A stretch of 64,000 nucleotides of DNA from Dermatophilaceae bacterium Soc4.6. GTDB lineage: Bacteria; Actinomycetota; Actinomycetes; Actinomycetales; Dermatophilaceae. Shown piece after piece: positions 28,321-37,628 of this stretch. The notes below the pieces were generated by a model. The model did no database searches, had not been told where the DNA came from, and was given only the letters and a program-made list of their open reading frames with translations. The stretch covers positions 2,604,001-2,668,000 of the forward strand of contig JAZGVH010000002.1 of the NCBI GenBank assembly GCA_039889245.1, written 5' to 3'. The translations under genes were made by a program, and so were the position numbers. Position 1 is the stretch's first letter. Every line of letters starts with the position of its first letter.

Positions 28321-29622
28321 GTGCTGCGCGCCTACCGGCCGCTCCTCACCGTCGCCGGTGCGAGGCGCTTCGTCATCGGTGCCTCGCTCGGGCGGGTCGC
28401 GGTCGCGATGTTCGGCATCTCCGTCGTCGTCATGGTCGCCCGCCGCGAGGGCTCCTACGCCCTGGCCGGTGCGGTCTCCGCCGTCGGACTCCTCACCTTC
28501 GCCCTCGCCGCTCCCGTCATCGGTGGTCTCGTCGACCGCTACGGCCAGCGGCGGGTCGCCGTGCCCCTCGTGGTGGTCGCGACCGCGATGCTCGCGGTGA
28601 TGGTCGTCTGCTCGATCACCCGCGCCCCGGTGTGGACCCTCTTCGTCACCTACGCCCTCTCCGGCGGCGTCGCGAGCCTCGGCACCATGAGCAGGGCCCG
28701 GTGGAACACCGCCTTCCGCGGTGACCCCGAGTCGTTGCACGTGGCCATGTCGTTCGAGCAGGTGCTCGACGAGCTGGGCTTCGTCGTGGCGCCGGCGCTC
28801 GCGGTCGTGCTGAGCACGACCTTCCTGCCCGAGACGGGGGCGATCGTCGCGGGCCTGGGCTTCTTCGTCGGCACCCTGCTCTTCTGCTCCGCGCGCGAGA
28901 GCGAGCCCCGGGTCGTCGCCCGCGTCGACCGCCCCGGCGGCCTGGCGGTCACCCGTCCCGGTCTGCTCGTGGTCGCCGCGATCATGACCTTCACCGGGGT
29001 CCTCTTCGGCAGCAACGAGGTGGTCACCGTCGCGGTCGCCGAGGCCGCAGGCCACGAGAACCTCGCCTCGGTCGTGCTCGGCCTCTTCGCGCTCGGCTCG
29101 GCAGCCTCGGGACTGGCCTTCGGCACCCGCCGGTTCCGCTCGGGCGTGGTCACGCGGCTGCTCGTCGGGGTGGGTCTGATGGCCCTGCTCGAGGTGCCGG
29201 TGCTCCTGGTCTCGGGGAGCCTGTGGGCCCTGGCCGGCGTGATGCTCGTCGCCGGGGTCGCCACCGCGCCCACCCTGATCACCAGCATGGGGCTCGCCCA
29301 GCGGCTCGTGCCGCCCGCGATGCTGAATGAGGGCATGACCGTGGTCCTCACCGGTCTCGTGGTCGGCGTCTCCGGCGGGTCGGCCCTCGGTGGCGCCGCG
29401 GTCGAGGCCCTCGGGCCACGGCCGGCGTATGCGGTGCCCGTCCTCGCCAGCGTCGTCGCCCTCGTGCTCGCCCTGCTCGGATCGCGCTCGCTCGCGCGCG
29501 CGGAGCGTGCGGTCGGTGACGTCGGCCCTGCGCCGGTCGTGCCGGAGACGCAGGTAGTGCCGGGCGTGCCGGTCACCGTGGCCGGCGAGGCATCAGGTCT
29601 GCGCGGCGACCAGACGGTGTAG
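28321..29622 (+). CDS. MFS transporter
   Basis: 433-residue major facilitator with about 12 helices. The loop 2-3 motif is GGLVDRYGQRRVAVPLV, the usual GxLxDRxGRR form. The substrate is unknown; the shape resembles drug/metabolite efflux proteins. The GTG at 28321 is preceded by AGGAG with 7 bases spacing, and the upstream in-frame ATG at 28231 would run into the divergent GDSL promoter. The 3' end overlaps the convergent SRPBCC gene by 30 bp. Confidence 0.85.
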   Translation: MLRAYRPLLTVAGARRFVIGASLGRVAVAMFGISVVVMVARREGSYALAGAVSAVGLLTFALAAPVIGGLVDRYGQRRVAVPLVVVATAMLAVMVVCSITRAPVWTLFVTYALSGGVASLGTMSRARWNTAFRGDPESLHVAMSFEQVLDELGFVVAPALAVVLSTTFLPETGAIVAGLGFFVGTLLFCSARESEPRVVARVDRPGGLAVTRPGLLVVAAIMTFTGVLFGSNEVVTVAVAEAAGHENLASVVLGLFALGSAASGLAFGTRRFRSGVVTRLLVGVGLMALLEVPVLLVSGSLWALAGVMLVAGVATAPTLITSMGLAQRLVPPAMLNEGMTVVLTGLVVGVSGGSALGGAAVEALGPRPAYAVPVLASVVALVLALLGSRSLARAERAVGDVGPAPVVPETQVVPGVPVTVAGEASGLRGDQTV

Positions 29623-29997
29623 CGCGAGCCGTGCCACCTGGGGGTAGCCCAGGGCGATCGGTGCGATGGCCTCGACCGTGAGGGTGGCGACCGAGCCGGC
29701 TTCACCCTCGGCGAGTCGTACCCCGTGTCCCAGCATCGCGGTCAGGGGCCCCATATTGACCCGCCAGGTCCACGAGCGGGCCTGCTCGTCGACGCTCTCG
29801 ATGCGGAAGGTGAGGAAGACCCCGGCCACCCCGCGCACGATGCCGGTGACCCCCGCAGCGATCCGCGGCGCCGTGGCCTCGACCGTGCGGATCGGTGGTG
29901 ACCAGGTGTGCCAGGCCGAGATCACGGCATACCGCTGCCACACCTGCTCGACCGAGGCCGGTCCTGACACCTCGATGGTCCGCTGCACGAGCCTCAC
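29593..29997 (-). CDS. SRPBCC-family protein
   Basis: 134-residue START/Bet v1-like protein (polyketide cyclase/dehydrase family). The N-terminus RTIEVSGPASVEQVWQRYAV and the central WTWRVNMGPLTAMLGHGVRL are typical. The fold binds hydrophobic ligands; no catalytic function can be given. The start is GTG 29997 or GTG 29988. The gene overlaps the MFS gene tail-to-tail by 30 bp. Confidence 0.75.
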   Translation of the reverse strand: MRLVQRTIEVSGPASVEQVWQRYAVISAWHTWSPPIRTVEATAPRIAAGVTGIVRGVAGVFLTFRIESVDEQARSWTWRVNMGPLTAMLGHGVRLAEGEAGSVATLTVEAIAPIALGYPQVARLALHRLVAAQT

Positions 29998-30001
29998 CGT
30001 A

Positions 30002-30043
30002 CCCGCGCGCCCGACCCGACGTGGGTGGGGTCGGGCGCGCGGG
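30002..30043 (-). terminator. 16-bp-arm hairpin after the TAP-like peptidase gene
   Basis: CCCGCGCGCCCGACCC (30002-30017) pairs perfectly with 30028-30043 across a 10-base loop, 17 bp past the stop of the secreted peptidase gene in its direction of transcription. There is no U-tract. It also separates this gene from the SRPBCC gene. Confidence 0.75.
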
Positions 30044-30059
30044 GGGTGGGGACCCGGGG

Positions 30060-31721
30060 TCAGCGCACCGTCGGCAGCAGGCTGCGCCGCAGGGCCTGCA
30101 GGTCGGTCGCCGCCGGGGCGGCCGCCTTGGCGGCGGCCGTCGTCAGCGTGGCGGCCGGCGGGGGCACCGGCTTGCACTGCCGGTCCGACACGTTGCCGGC
30201 GACCCGGGCCGGCAGGGCGCCGGTCGCGAGGTAGTCGGCGATGGTGTTGTCCGTGCACCGGATGCCCGAGAGCGAGCCGGCGTGGGTGGTGCCGCCGACG
30301 CCCTCGATGAGGACGTTCTTGGGGAAGATCGACCGCACGTAGAGCGAGCCCTCGAACGGCGTTGCCGCGTCGCGGGTCTCACCGATCATGAGCATCCCCG
30401 GTGCACCGTTGTCCTTGACCTTCACCGGCGTGCCGGGCTGGGCGGCCCAGGTGCGGCACGGGGCGTTGAACCAGGCGTTGGCCCAGGTCTCGAAGGGGTG
30501 GGTGCCGTAGATCGTCCAGTTGTCGGTGGCCCACTTCGTCCAGCGGGAGGGCCACTTGGCGTCGGTGCACTGGGTGGCGAGGTACATCAGGTAGCCGTTG
30601 TCGGCGCCCGGCCCGGTGGGACCGTTGGCGCCGATGTAGGCCTCGGCGACGGGCGTGTAGTTCTTGTCGTTGACCCAGGCGCTGAAGGCGCTGGCCGTGT
30701 CGGCCCAGCCGTAGACGTAGTAGCCCGCGCCGAGGAAGGCGTCGGTCCACTCGTCGGGGCCGATCGTGCCGATCCCCGCCACCGGGACGGAGGTCTGGCG
30801 CAGCTGGCCGAGGATCTTGTAGTAGGTCTTCTGGATCGCGACCGGGTCGGTGCCGAGGTGGTAGACGCTGTCGTTCTCGGCGATCCACGCCCAGAAGGCC
30901 GGCATCACCTCGTCGAAGGCGATGTCCTGGTCGAGGTTGCCCTGGTACCAGACGCCGCGGGGGTCGACGGTGCCGTCGATCACGAAGCGGCGCACCTGCT
31001 GCGGGTGCAGCGTCGCGTAGACCTGAGCGAGGTAGGTGCCGTAGGAGAAGCCGTAGAAGTTGATCTTCTGCTGCCCCAGGGCGATCCGCATGCTCTCCAT
31101 GTCGGCGACCGTGTCGGTCGTCTTGACGTGGTCGAGCAGGAGGCCGGCGGCGGCCGCGCAGTCGCGGGCGTAGGTGTTGGTCTTGGTGAACCACTGCCGC
31201 TGGACCGTCGGGTTGGACGGGATGTAGTCGGGGCGGTCGAAGCCGAAGTAGTCACCGTTGCACGTGGGCGAGGGCTCGCTGGATCCGACCCCGCGTGGGT
31301 CGAAGCCGATCCAGTCGTAGCTGCTGCCGGCGCCCTTGGGCACGTACTGCCCGAGGACCGACAGGGTCAGGCCCGACCCACCGGGGCCTCCCGGGTTGGT
31401 CAGCATGACGCCCTGGTACTTGGCGGCCGACGAGGTGTGCGCGATCCGCGAGATCGCGAGCTTGATCTTGGTGCCCTGCGGGTTCGCGTAGTCGAGCGGC
31501 ACGGTGAGCATCGCGCACTCGCCCTTGTAGAACTGCAGGGTCCTGCTGGCGCACGGCCCCCACGTCAGGGGTGGCGGCACGTAAACCGCGGACGGCGCCG
31601 TGGTGGTGGTGGTCGTGTCGGTCGCCGCGGCGGCGAGGGCCCCGGTGGTCGAGGCGGCCGCAGCGGTCAGGCCCAGGGTGAGGGCCGATCCGATCGCGAC
31701 CAGGCGTGGCAGTGTGCGCAT
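30060..31721 (-). CDS. Secreted alpha/beta hydrolase, tripeptidyl aminopeptidase (TAP) family
   Basis: 553 residues. A signal peptide (residues 1 to about 35, LVAIGSALTLGLTAAAA) is followed by a Thr-rich linker and the hydrolase core. GGPGGSG gives the oxyanion loop, GFSYGTYLA the nucleophile elbow with its Ser, and the C-terminal TAP-like domain carries the candidate catalytic His in GTTHAGSL. Family members remove tripeptides from extracellular protein N-termini. The ATG at 31721 starts the signal peptide. Monocistronic, flanked by hairpins on both sides. Confidence 0.87.
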   Translation of the reverse strand: MRTLPRLVAIGSALTLGLTAAAASTTGALAAAATDTTTTTTAPSAVYVPPPLTWGPCASRTLQFYKGECAMLTVPLDYANPQGTKIKLAISRIAHTSSAAKYQGVMLTNPGGPGGSGLTLSVLGQYVPKGAGSSYDWIGFDPRGVGSSEPSPTCNGDYFGFDRPDYIPSNPTVQRQWFTKTNTYARDCAAAAGLLLDHVKTTDTVADMESMRIALGQQKINFYGFSYGTYLAQVYATLHPQQVRRFVIDGTVDPRGVWYQGNLDQDIAFDEVMPAFWAWIAENDSVYHLGTDPVAIQKTYYKILGQLRQTSVPVAGIGTIGPDEWTDAFLGAGYYVYGWADTASAFSAWVNDKNYTPVAEAYIGANGPTGPGADNGYLMYLATQCTDAKWPSRWTKWATDNWTIYGTHPFETWANAWFNAPCRTWAAQPGTPVKVKDNGAPGMLMIGETRDAATPFEGSLYVRSIFPKNVLIEGVGGTTHAGSLSGIRCTDNTIADYLATGALPARVAGNVSDRQCKPVPPPAATLTTAAAKAAAPAATDLQALRRSLLPTVR

Positions 31722-31845
31722 CTGGTGTGGTCTCCCGTCAGGTCGCCCGGCGGCGACAGCCGCCACTCTCCTGCCCGGGAGCCGGTATGGCAAGAGGAAC
31801 TGCCGTCCCCGGTTGTGCTAACGACACCTTTTGCACGCACGACGT

Positions 31846-31884
31846 CGGTATGCCGGGTGCCCGTGAGGGGCACCCGGCATACCG
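31846..31884. terminator. 17-bp-arm hairpin downstream of the DHA2 transporter gene
   Basis: Perfect 17-bp arms at 31846-31862 and 31868-31884 (CGGTATGCCGGGTGCCC and complement) with a 5-base loop GTGAG. It starts 47 bp after the transporter stop and is followed on the minus strand by the promoter region of the TAP-like peptidase gene. Confidence 0.75.
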
Positions 31885-31930
31885 GAGGGGGTGGTGCGGT
31901 GGTCGTGACGCTCAGCTCACGCCGAGCGGG

Positions 31931-33889
31931 TCAGACCAGGTCGCCGGGCTCGGCGCGGTGGCGGCCGGGCTCGGGGTCACCCGCGGTGAGGGTGACCTCG
32001 GGCCGGCTGCCGGCCATGGCCTCGAGCTCGTCGAGGCTGGCCTCGTGCCGGCCATGGGCCGGGGTGTGACCGTTGGTCGGCTGGAGACCGGCCTGGTCGG
32101 CGAACGCCTGCGGGTCGTCGACGAGGACGCCACCGGCCGGCACCAGCACTGGTGCGGGCTCGTGGGCCCGGTCAGGCTCCGGCGCGCCAGCGACCGGCGC
32201 CGCGGCGGCTACAGCGGCAGCCGCCTTGTTGCTCTCGGCTGCGCGCTCGGCGCTCGGCGAGCCACCACGCAGCTCGACGTGGGGCAGGAACAGCACGACG
32301 AAGAAGGACGCCGCGAGGATGAAGGTCGCCACGAGGAAGACCGTCGACATGGCCCCCGAGAAACCCACGAGGAACGGGTGGGCGACGGCCTTGTCGAGGC
32401 TGCTGAGGAACGAGGTGTCGCTCAGCGACGCGCCCGTGCCACCGCTCTGCTGCTGGGCGAGGAAGGCCTTCGTCGGGCCCGTCGCGGTGGCTGCGGCCTG
32501 CTGGAACTCCGGCGTCGACGCCGCGCTCTGGTAGGCGGAGCTGATCTTGTCTCCGGCGGTGGAGAAGAGGATCGACAGGAAGACGGCGGTGCCGAGCGTG
32601 CCGCCGATCTGGCGGGTGAAGGTGGCCGACGAGGTGGCGACACCGATGTCGCGCGGGCTCACGGAGTTCTGCACGGCGAGGGTCAGCGGCTGGAAGTTGA
32701 ACCCCAGCCCGACGCCGAAGAAGACCATGATCGCCATGGTGATCGGCAGCGCTGTGTCGGCGCCGACGAAGTGGAAGGCGAACATCGCCCCGGTGAGCAG
32801 CCCGGTGCCGATGATCGGGTAGCGGCGGTAGCGACCGGTGCGCGAGATGAGCTGACCCGACAGGATCGAGCCGAACATGATGCCGAGGGTCAGCGGCAGG
32901 AGCAGCAGGCCGGCCTGCGTCGGGGAGGCACCCTTGACGATCTGCAGGTAGAGCGGCAGGGCAGCGAGGCCACCGAACATGCCCATGCCGATGAAGACCG
33001 AGGCGATCGACGAGACGCCGACGGTGCGGATCGCGAAGAGGCGGAGCGGGATGAGGGCCTCCTCCTTCATGGCCCGCTCGACGAGCAGGAAGCCGACGAT
33101 GCCGGCGACACCGATGACGTACGTCGCGATGGAGCGGGCCGAGACCCAGCCCCACTCGCGGCCCTGCTCGGCGACGATGAGCAGCGGCACGAGGGCGACG
33201 GAGAGCGCGACGGCGCCCCACCAGTCGACGCGGCTCTCACGGCGCTCGTGCTTCTTCAGGTGCAGGGTGCGGGTGACCACGACCAGCGCAGCCATGGCGA
33301 TCGGCACGTTGACCAGGAAGACCCAGCGCCAGCCGGTGATGCCGAGGATGGAGGACTGGCCGGCGAAGAAGCCACCGATGACCGGTCCGAGCACGCTCGA
33401 GGTGCCGAAGACGGCGAGGAAGTAACCCTGGTACTTCGCGCGCTCACGTGGCGACACGATGTCGCCGATGATGGCGAGCGAGAGGGAGAAGAGACCGCCG
33501 GCGCCGAGGCCCTGCACCGCGCGGAAGGCCGAGAGCATGCCGATCGACGTCGCGAAGGAGCACAGCAGCGAGCCGATGGTGAAGAGGCTGATGGCGAGCA
33601 GGAAGAACTGCTTGCGGCCGTACATGTCGGAGAGCTTGCCGTAGAGCGGCGTGACGATCGTCGAGGTGATGAGGTAGGCCGTCGTCACCCAGGCCTGGGC
33701 CGAGAGCCCGTGCAGCTGGTCGGCGATCGTGCGGATCGAGGTCGCGACGATGGTCTGGTCGAGCGCGGCCAGGAACATGCCCATCATCAGGCCGGTGAGG
33801 ATGGTGAGGATCTGACGGTGGGTCAGGATGCCGTCGTCGGCGGGTTCGTGCAGTCCGGCCGAGGCCGGGGTGGGGGTGGCTGCTGCCAT
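31931..33889 (-). CDS. DHA2-family (EmrB/QacA) MFS drug exporter
   Basis: 652-residue drug:H+ antiporter with 14 helices and a long hydrophilic C-terminal tail of about 90 residues rich in Ala, Pro and Glu. The first helix ends in MFLAALDQTIVATSIRTIAD, the DHA2 motif D, and loop 2-3 carries GKLSDMYGRKQFFL. The ATG at 33889 is 1 bp after the MarR stop, so the pair is one operon, under a pair of MarR-type operators. The substrate is unknown. Confidence 0.92.
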   Translation of the reverse strand: MAAATPTPASAGLHEPADDGILTHRQILTILTGLMMGMFLAALDQTIVATSIRTIADQLHGLSAQAWVTTAYLITSTIVTPLYGKLSDMYGRKQFFLLAISLFTIGSLLCSFATSIGMLSAFRAVQGLGAGGLFSLSLAIIGDIVSPRERAKYQGYFLAVFGTSSVLGPVIGGFFAGQSSILGITGWRWVFLVNVPIAMAALVVVTRTLHLKKHERRESRVDWWGAVALSVALVPLLIVAEQGREWGWVSARSIATYVIGVAGIVGFLLVERAMKEEALIPLRLFAIRTVGVSSIASVFIGMGMFGGLAALPLYLQIVKGASPTQAGLLLLPLTLGIMFGSILSGQLISRTGRYRRYPIIGTGLLTGAMFAFHFVGADTALPITMAIMVFFGVGLGFNFQPLTLAVQNSVSPRDIGVATSSATFTRQIGGTLGTAVFLSILFSTAGDKISSAYQSAASTPEFQQAAATATGPTKAFLAQQQSGGTGASLSDTSFLSSLDKAVAHPFLVGFSGAMSTVFLVATFILAASFFVVLFLPHVELRGGSPSAERAAESNKAAAAVAAAAPVAGAPEPDRAHEPAPVLVPAGGVLVDDPQAFADQAGLQPTNGHTPAHGRHEASLDELEAMAGSRPEVTLTAGDPEPGRHRAEPGDLV

Positions 33890-33890
33890 G

Positions 33891-34436
33891 TCAGTGCTCC
33901 TGGTGGTGCGTGGTGTGCGTGATGGGGTCGGTGGGCGCGGGCGCCGCGAGGGCCGGTGAGCCGGCCGGGTGCAGGAAGAGCTCGGTCTTGAAGGCGGCAC
34001 AGGTGTCGACGAAGCGGTCGAGGTGGGTGAGGAAGTCGGTGGCATCCTGCTCGCTCCATTCGGCCAGCATCTGCTCGAACCACTCGCCACGGCGGGTGAC
34101 CACCTCGTCGATCACGTGACGGCCCCTCGGGGTGAGCGACAGCAGCTGGGCCCGGCCGTCGTCGGGGTCGTGGATCTTCTCGACGAGGCCGACAGCCACC
34201 AGGTGCGTGACCTGGCGGCTGACGGTCGAGATGTCGGAGTGGATGCTCTCGGCGAGGGACGAGACGCGCTGCGGCTCGTGCGCCAGGGTGAAGAGCGCCG
34301 CGAAGTGCGAGTGGTCGAGGCCGGGCGCATCGACCATCGTCGTCAGCGGCATGCGGTTGCGCATCGACGTGAGGATCTTCACGACCCGCACGATGGTGTT
34401 CGAGAGCGCACTGGCGGTCTCGGGGGTGACGCTCAT
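33891..34436 (-). CDS. MarR-family regulator of the DHA2 exporter
   Basis: 181 residues with the MarR winged-helix core (HFAALFTLAHEPQRVSSLAE, SDISTVSRQVTHLVAVGLVE then KIHDPDDGRAQLLSLTPRG). The D-x-R-D/G wing is clear. The C-terminal 25 residues are Pro/His-rich. The ATG at 34436 lies 3' to two TTGCTTG palindromes overlapping its own promoter, so it should repress itself and the exporter. Confidence 0.9.
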   Translation of the reverse strand: MSVTPETASALSNTIVRVVKILTSMRNRMPLTTMVDAPGLDHSHFAALFTLAHEPQRVSSLAESIHSDISTVSRQVTHLVAVGLVEKIHDPDDGRAQLLSLTPRGRHVIDEVVTRRGEWFEQMLAEWSEQDATDFLTHLDRFVDTCAAFKTELFLHPAGSPALAAPAPTDPITHTTHHQEH

Positions 34437-34465
34437 GTCTGGTGGCTCCGCGGCGTGCAGTGAGA

Positions 34466-34517
34466 AGTTGCTTGGGACAAGCAACTATGACACAGATCTA
34501 TTGCATGTGCCAAGCAA
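34466..34517 (-). promoter_or_regulatory. marR promoter with two MarR-type operators
   Basis: O1 is a perfect 9-bp inverted repeat AGTTGCTTG (34466-34474) / CAAGCAACT (34478-34486). O2 is TTGCATG (34501-34507) / CAAGCAA (34511-34517) with one mismatch and the same 3-bp spacer. Centres are 33 bp apart (three turns). On the minus strand -35 TTGGCA (34508-34513) and -10 CATAGT (34484-34489) are 18 bp apart, so O2 covers the -35 and O1 the -10/start region. Confidence 0.82.
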
Positions 34518-34577
34518 CTATCTGCCCAGCCTCGCCGCCGGGTGGGGGATGTCGGCCGAGGTCCTTACGCTGGAGTC

Positions 34578-36644
34578 ATGGCTTCAGCCCCTGCCCCGGC
34601 GCCCCTGGCCGCCCGCGCTCCCCGGCCGCGCAGATCCGGGCCCACCACCGTGCCGGTGCTCGGCCTCGGGATCGTGGCCGTGCTCGCCTGTCTCGTCGCG
34701 ATCGTCATCGGCGGTGCGGCGACGGCCGCGGTGGCCGGTCTGCAGGACCCGGGAGCCGTCGTCCGCTGGGGCCTGCCGGTCGTGCGCGTGGTGCACGACG
34801 TGGCTGCCTCGCTGACCATCGGCCTGCTCGTCGTCGGCGCCCTGCTGCTGCCGGGCACGACGGGGGGCAGGGGGGGCAAGGACGCGGTCGCTCCCCCCAC
34901 CATGCTGCGTGCGGGAAAGCTCGCGATGTGGTCGGGTTGCGTCTGGGTCGCGGCCGGTCTGGTCGGGGTCGTGCTCGGCTTCGCCGACGCCGCCGGGACG
35001 CCGCTGTCCAGCCCCGTCTTCTGGGCTCAGCTGCAGACCTTCGTCTGGCAGCTGGAGACGCTGCGGGTGGGCATCATCAGCTCGCTGCTGGCGGCCGTCG
35101 CCGCCACCATCGCGGGCGTGTCCCTGACCCGCAAGGGTCTGGCCGGCGCCGCCTTCGTCGCGGTCGGCGCCCTGCTGCCGCTCGCGCTCGCCGGGCACGC
35201 CGCCGGCAGCAGCGACCACGAGACAGCCGTCAACACCATCGCCTTCCACCTCGTGGGTGCCGCGCTCTGGGTGGGTGGTCTGCTGGCGCTCGCCGTGCTG
35301 CGGCCGCTGCTCGGCAAGCGGCTCGCCCCGGTCGTCGCGCGCTACTCCGCGCTCGCCCTGTGGTGCTTCGTGGCCGTGCTCGTCTCGGGGGTCGCCAGCG
35401 CCTGGCTGCGCCTCGGTGGCCTCGCTGGACTGGCCACCGCGTACGGCGTGCTGGTCGTGGTCAAGGCGGTGTGCCTCGTGGTGCTGGGGCTCTTCGGCCT
35501 GCAGCAGCGGCGGCGGGTGGTCGACCGGCTCGCGGTCGACCCGACCTCGGCTGCCCTCTTCGCGCGGATGGCGGTGACCGAGCTCGCGGTCATGGGGGTC
35601 GCGTTCGGCTTCGCGACGGCCCTGGCCCGCAGCGCCCCGCCGGTGCCCGACACGCTGCCCCCGCTCGACGCGGCGCAGGGGCTGACCGGATACCCCGCGC
35701 CCCAGGATCCCGTGGGGCTGAGCTGGCTCTCGCAGTGGCGCTTCGACTGGCTCTGGGGCGTGCTCGCGGTGGTGGCGGTGGCGGCCTACCTCGTGTGGGT
35801 GGTGCGGCTGCACCGCCGTGGCGACCGGTGGCCCGTGCTGCGCACCTGCTCGTGGGTGCTCGGGTGGGCCGTCGTCGCCTGGACGGTCTGCGGTCCGCCC
35901 GGCGTCCTGGGGCGGGTCTCCTTCTCCTGGCACATGATCGAGCACATGGTGCTCGCCATGCTGGCGCCGGTCTTCCTCGTGCTCGCGGCGCCCGTGACGC
36001 TGGCGCTGCGCGGCATGGTGCCGCGGCGCGACGGCAGTCTCGGCCCGCGTGAGCTGCTGCTCGGCCTCGTCCACTCCCGGCTGCTGCGGGTGATGGGCAA
36101 CCCGGTCGTCGCGGCCGTGCTGTTCTTCGGCAGCCTCGCCGTCTTCTACTACTCGCCACTCTTCGGCCTGGCCCTCGAGACCCACACCGGGCACGTGCTG
36201 ATGGTGGCCCACTTCCTGCTCACGGGCTACCTCTTCGTGTGGGTGCTCGTGGGGATCGACCCCGGCCCGCCGAAGTGGTCGGCGCCGATGAGGCTCGTCG
36301 TCCTGCTCGTCACGATCTCGTTCCACGCCTTCTTCGGGGTCGGGCTGATGACCGGTGAGACCTTGCTGGCGCCCGACTTCTTCCAGTCGGTCCAGATTCC
36401 GTGGGTGCCCGACATCCTGGCTGACCAGCGCCTCGGCGGCTCCTACGCCTGGGGCATCGGCGAGGTGCCGACCCTCCTGCTCGCGATGCTCGTCGTCGCC
36501 TCCTGGGTGCGCAGCGACGCCGCCGAGACCAAGCGCGGCGACCGGCAGGCCGCGCGCGACGGCGGCGCCGAGCTCGAGGCCTACAACGCCCGGCTCGCGA
36601 GCCTGCGCGAGCGCGGCGCCCAGCGGGTGCCCGATCAGGACTGA
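34578..36644 (+). CDS. CopD-CtaG fusion membrane protein (copper/cytochrome oxidase assembly)
   Basis: 688 residues with about 14 membrane helices. The N-terminal half is a CopD-type domain (VVRVVHDVAASLTIGLLVVG, TIAFHLVGAALWVGGLLALA). The C-terminal half is a caa3_CtaG domain (FSWHMIEHMVLAMLAPVFL, ETHTGHVLMVAHFLLTGYLF, SFHAFFGVGLM) with the conserved His residues. This fusion is known in actinobacteria and is linked to copper delivery to cytochrome c oxidase. The ATG at 34578 follows a GGAG only 2 bases away, so another start cannot be excluded. Confidence 0.85.
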   Translation: MASAPAPAPLAARAPRPRRSGPTTVPVLGLGIVAVLACLVAIVIGGAATAAVAGLQDPGAVVRWGLPVVRVVHDVAASLTIGLLVVGALLLPGTTGGRGGKDAVAPPTMLRAGKLAMWSGCVWVAAGLVGVVLGFADAAGTPLSSPVFWAQLQTFVWQLETLRVGIISSLLAAVAATIAGVSLTRKGLAGAAFVAVGALLPLALAGHAAGSSDHETAVNTIAFHLVGAALWVGGLLALAVLRPLLGKRLAPVVARYSALALWCFVAVLVSGVASAWLRLGGLAGLATAYGVLVVVKAVCLVVLGLFGLQQRRRVVDRLAVDPTSAALFARMAVTELAVMGVAFGFATALARSAPPVPDTLPPLDAAQGLTGYPAPQDPVGLSWLSQWRFDWLWGVLAVVAVAAYLVWVVRLHRRGDRWPVLRTCSWVLGWAVVAWTVCGPPGVLGRVSFSWHMIEHMVLAMLAPVFLVLAAPVTLALRGMVPRRDGSLGPRELLLGLVHSRLLRVMGNPVVAAVLFFGSLAVFYYSPLFGLALETHTGHVLMVAHFLLTGYLFVWVLVGIDPGPPKWSAPMRLVVLLVTISFHAFFGVGLMTGETLLAPDFFQSVQIPWVPDILADQRLGGSYAWGIGEVPTLLLAMLVVASWVRSDAAETKRGDRQAARDGGAELEAYNARLASLRERGAQRVPDQD

Positions 36645-36730
36645 CGACGCTCCATCCCGACGCGGTGCGGGTCCTCCCGGGTGGAGGTCGCCCTCCCGGG
36701 CCGCGACGCCGGCGACCTAGGATCGGCCGT

Positions 36731-37576
36731 ATGAAGATCGCCCTCGTCCAGCTCGCCTACGGAGACGACGAGAGCGTCGTCGACCGGGTCGCTCGCGCAG
36801 CCGACCTGGTGCGGGCGCAGCGCGGCCACGACCTCGTCGTCCTGCCCGAGCTCTGGGCCGCCGGCGGTTTCTCCTACCGACTGTGGGCCGACCGCGCCGA
36901 GGACCTGGCGGGCGCCGTCGCAGCCGCGATGTCGGCCGCGGCCCGCGACGCCGGAGTCACCCTGCTCGCCGGGTCGATCGTCGAGCGCGGGTCCGAGGTG
37001 GGCGCCGAGGGCAAGGACCTGTGGAACACGCAGCTGCTCTTCGGCGCCGACGGCGAGCTGCTCACCCGCTACCGCAAGATCCACCGCTTCGGCTTCCAGG
37101 GCGGCGAGCCGGCGTTGATGGAGGCCGGTGACGAGCTGGTGCTCGTCGACCTGCCCGACGGCACCACCGGTCTCGACGGCACCCCCGGCACGCCCGGCAC
37201 CGTGCGCGCCGGGCTGACCACCTGCTACGACCTGCGGTTCCCCGAGCTCTACCGGGCCCTGCTCGACGGCGGGGCCCGGATGTTCGTCGTGCCTGCCGCC
37301 TGGCCGATGCGCCGGGTCGAGCACTGGACCCTGCTGGCCCGGGCCCGCGCCATCGAGGACCAGTGCTTCGTGGTCGCCTGCAACACCGCCGGCACCCACG
37401 CCCGCACCCTGATGGGCGGTCACTCGATCGTGGTCGCCCCGACCGGCGACGTGCTCGCCGAGGCCGGCGCGGACGAGCAGGTGCTGAGCGTCGAGGTCGA
37501 TCTCGACCTCGTCACGACCTGGCGCGAGGAGTTCCCCGTGCTCGGTGACCGGCGCCTGCCGCAGGGCCTGTGCTGA
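36731..37576 (+). CDS. Nitrilase-superfamily carbon-nitrogen hydrolase
   Basis: 281-residue amidase-like enzyme. The catalytic triad is complete: Glu40 (VVLPELW), Lys116 (RYRKIHRFGF) and Cys165 (GLTTCYDLRFPELYR). The sequence is closest to omega-amidase/YafV-like and deaminated-glutathione amidase branches. A short GLDGTPGTPGT insertion sits before the Cys block. Cytoplasmic, with the ATG at 36731. The next gene starts 52 bp downstream. Confidence 0.88.
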   Translation: MKIALVQLAYGDDESVVDRVARAADLVRAQRGHDLVVLPELWAAGGFSYRLWADRAEDLAGAVAAAMSAAARDAGVTLLAGSIVERGSEVGAEGKDLWNTQLLFGADGELLTRYRKIHRFGFQGGEPALMEAGDELVLVDLPDGTTGLDGTPGTPGTVRAGLTTCYDLRFPELYRALLDGGARMFVVPAAWPMRRVEHWTLLARARAIEDQCFVVACNTAGTHARTLMGGHSIVVAPTGDVLAEAGADEQVLSVEVDLDLVTTWREEFPVLGDRRLPQGLC

Positions 37577-37628
37577 GCCGTCGGCCGCGTCGGGAACACC
37601 GCGCCCGGACCCCGGCGTTGCCCCAGCC

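Noticed and set aside
29895-32069. 724-residue plus-strand open frame
   Set aside because: It lies antisense to the TAP-like peptidase gene and is Gly/Arg/Val/Asp-rich without domains; an artefact of high-GC codon bias.
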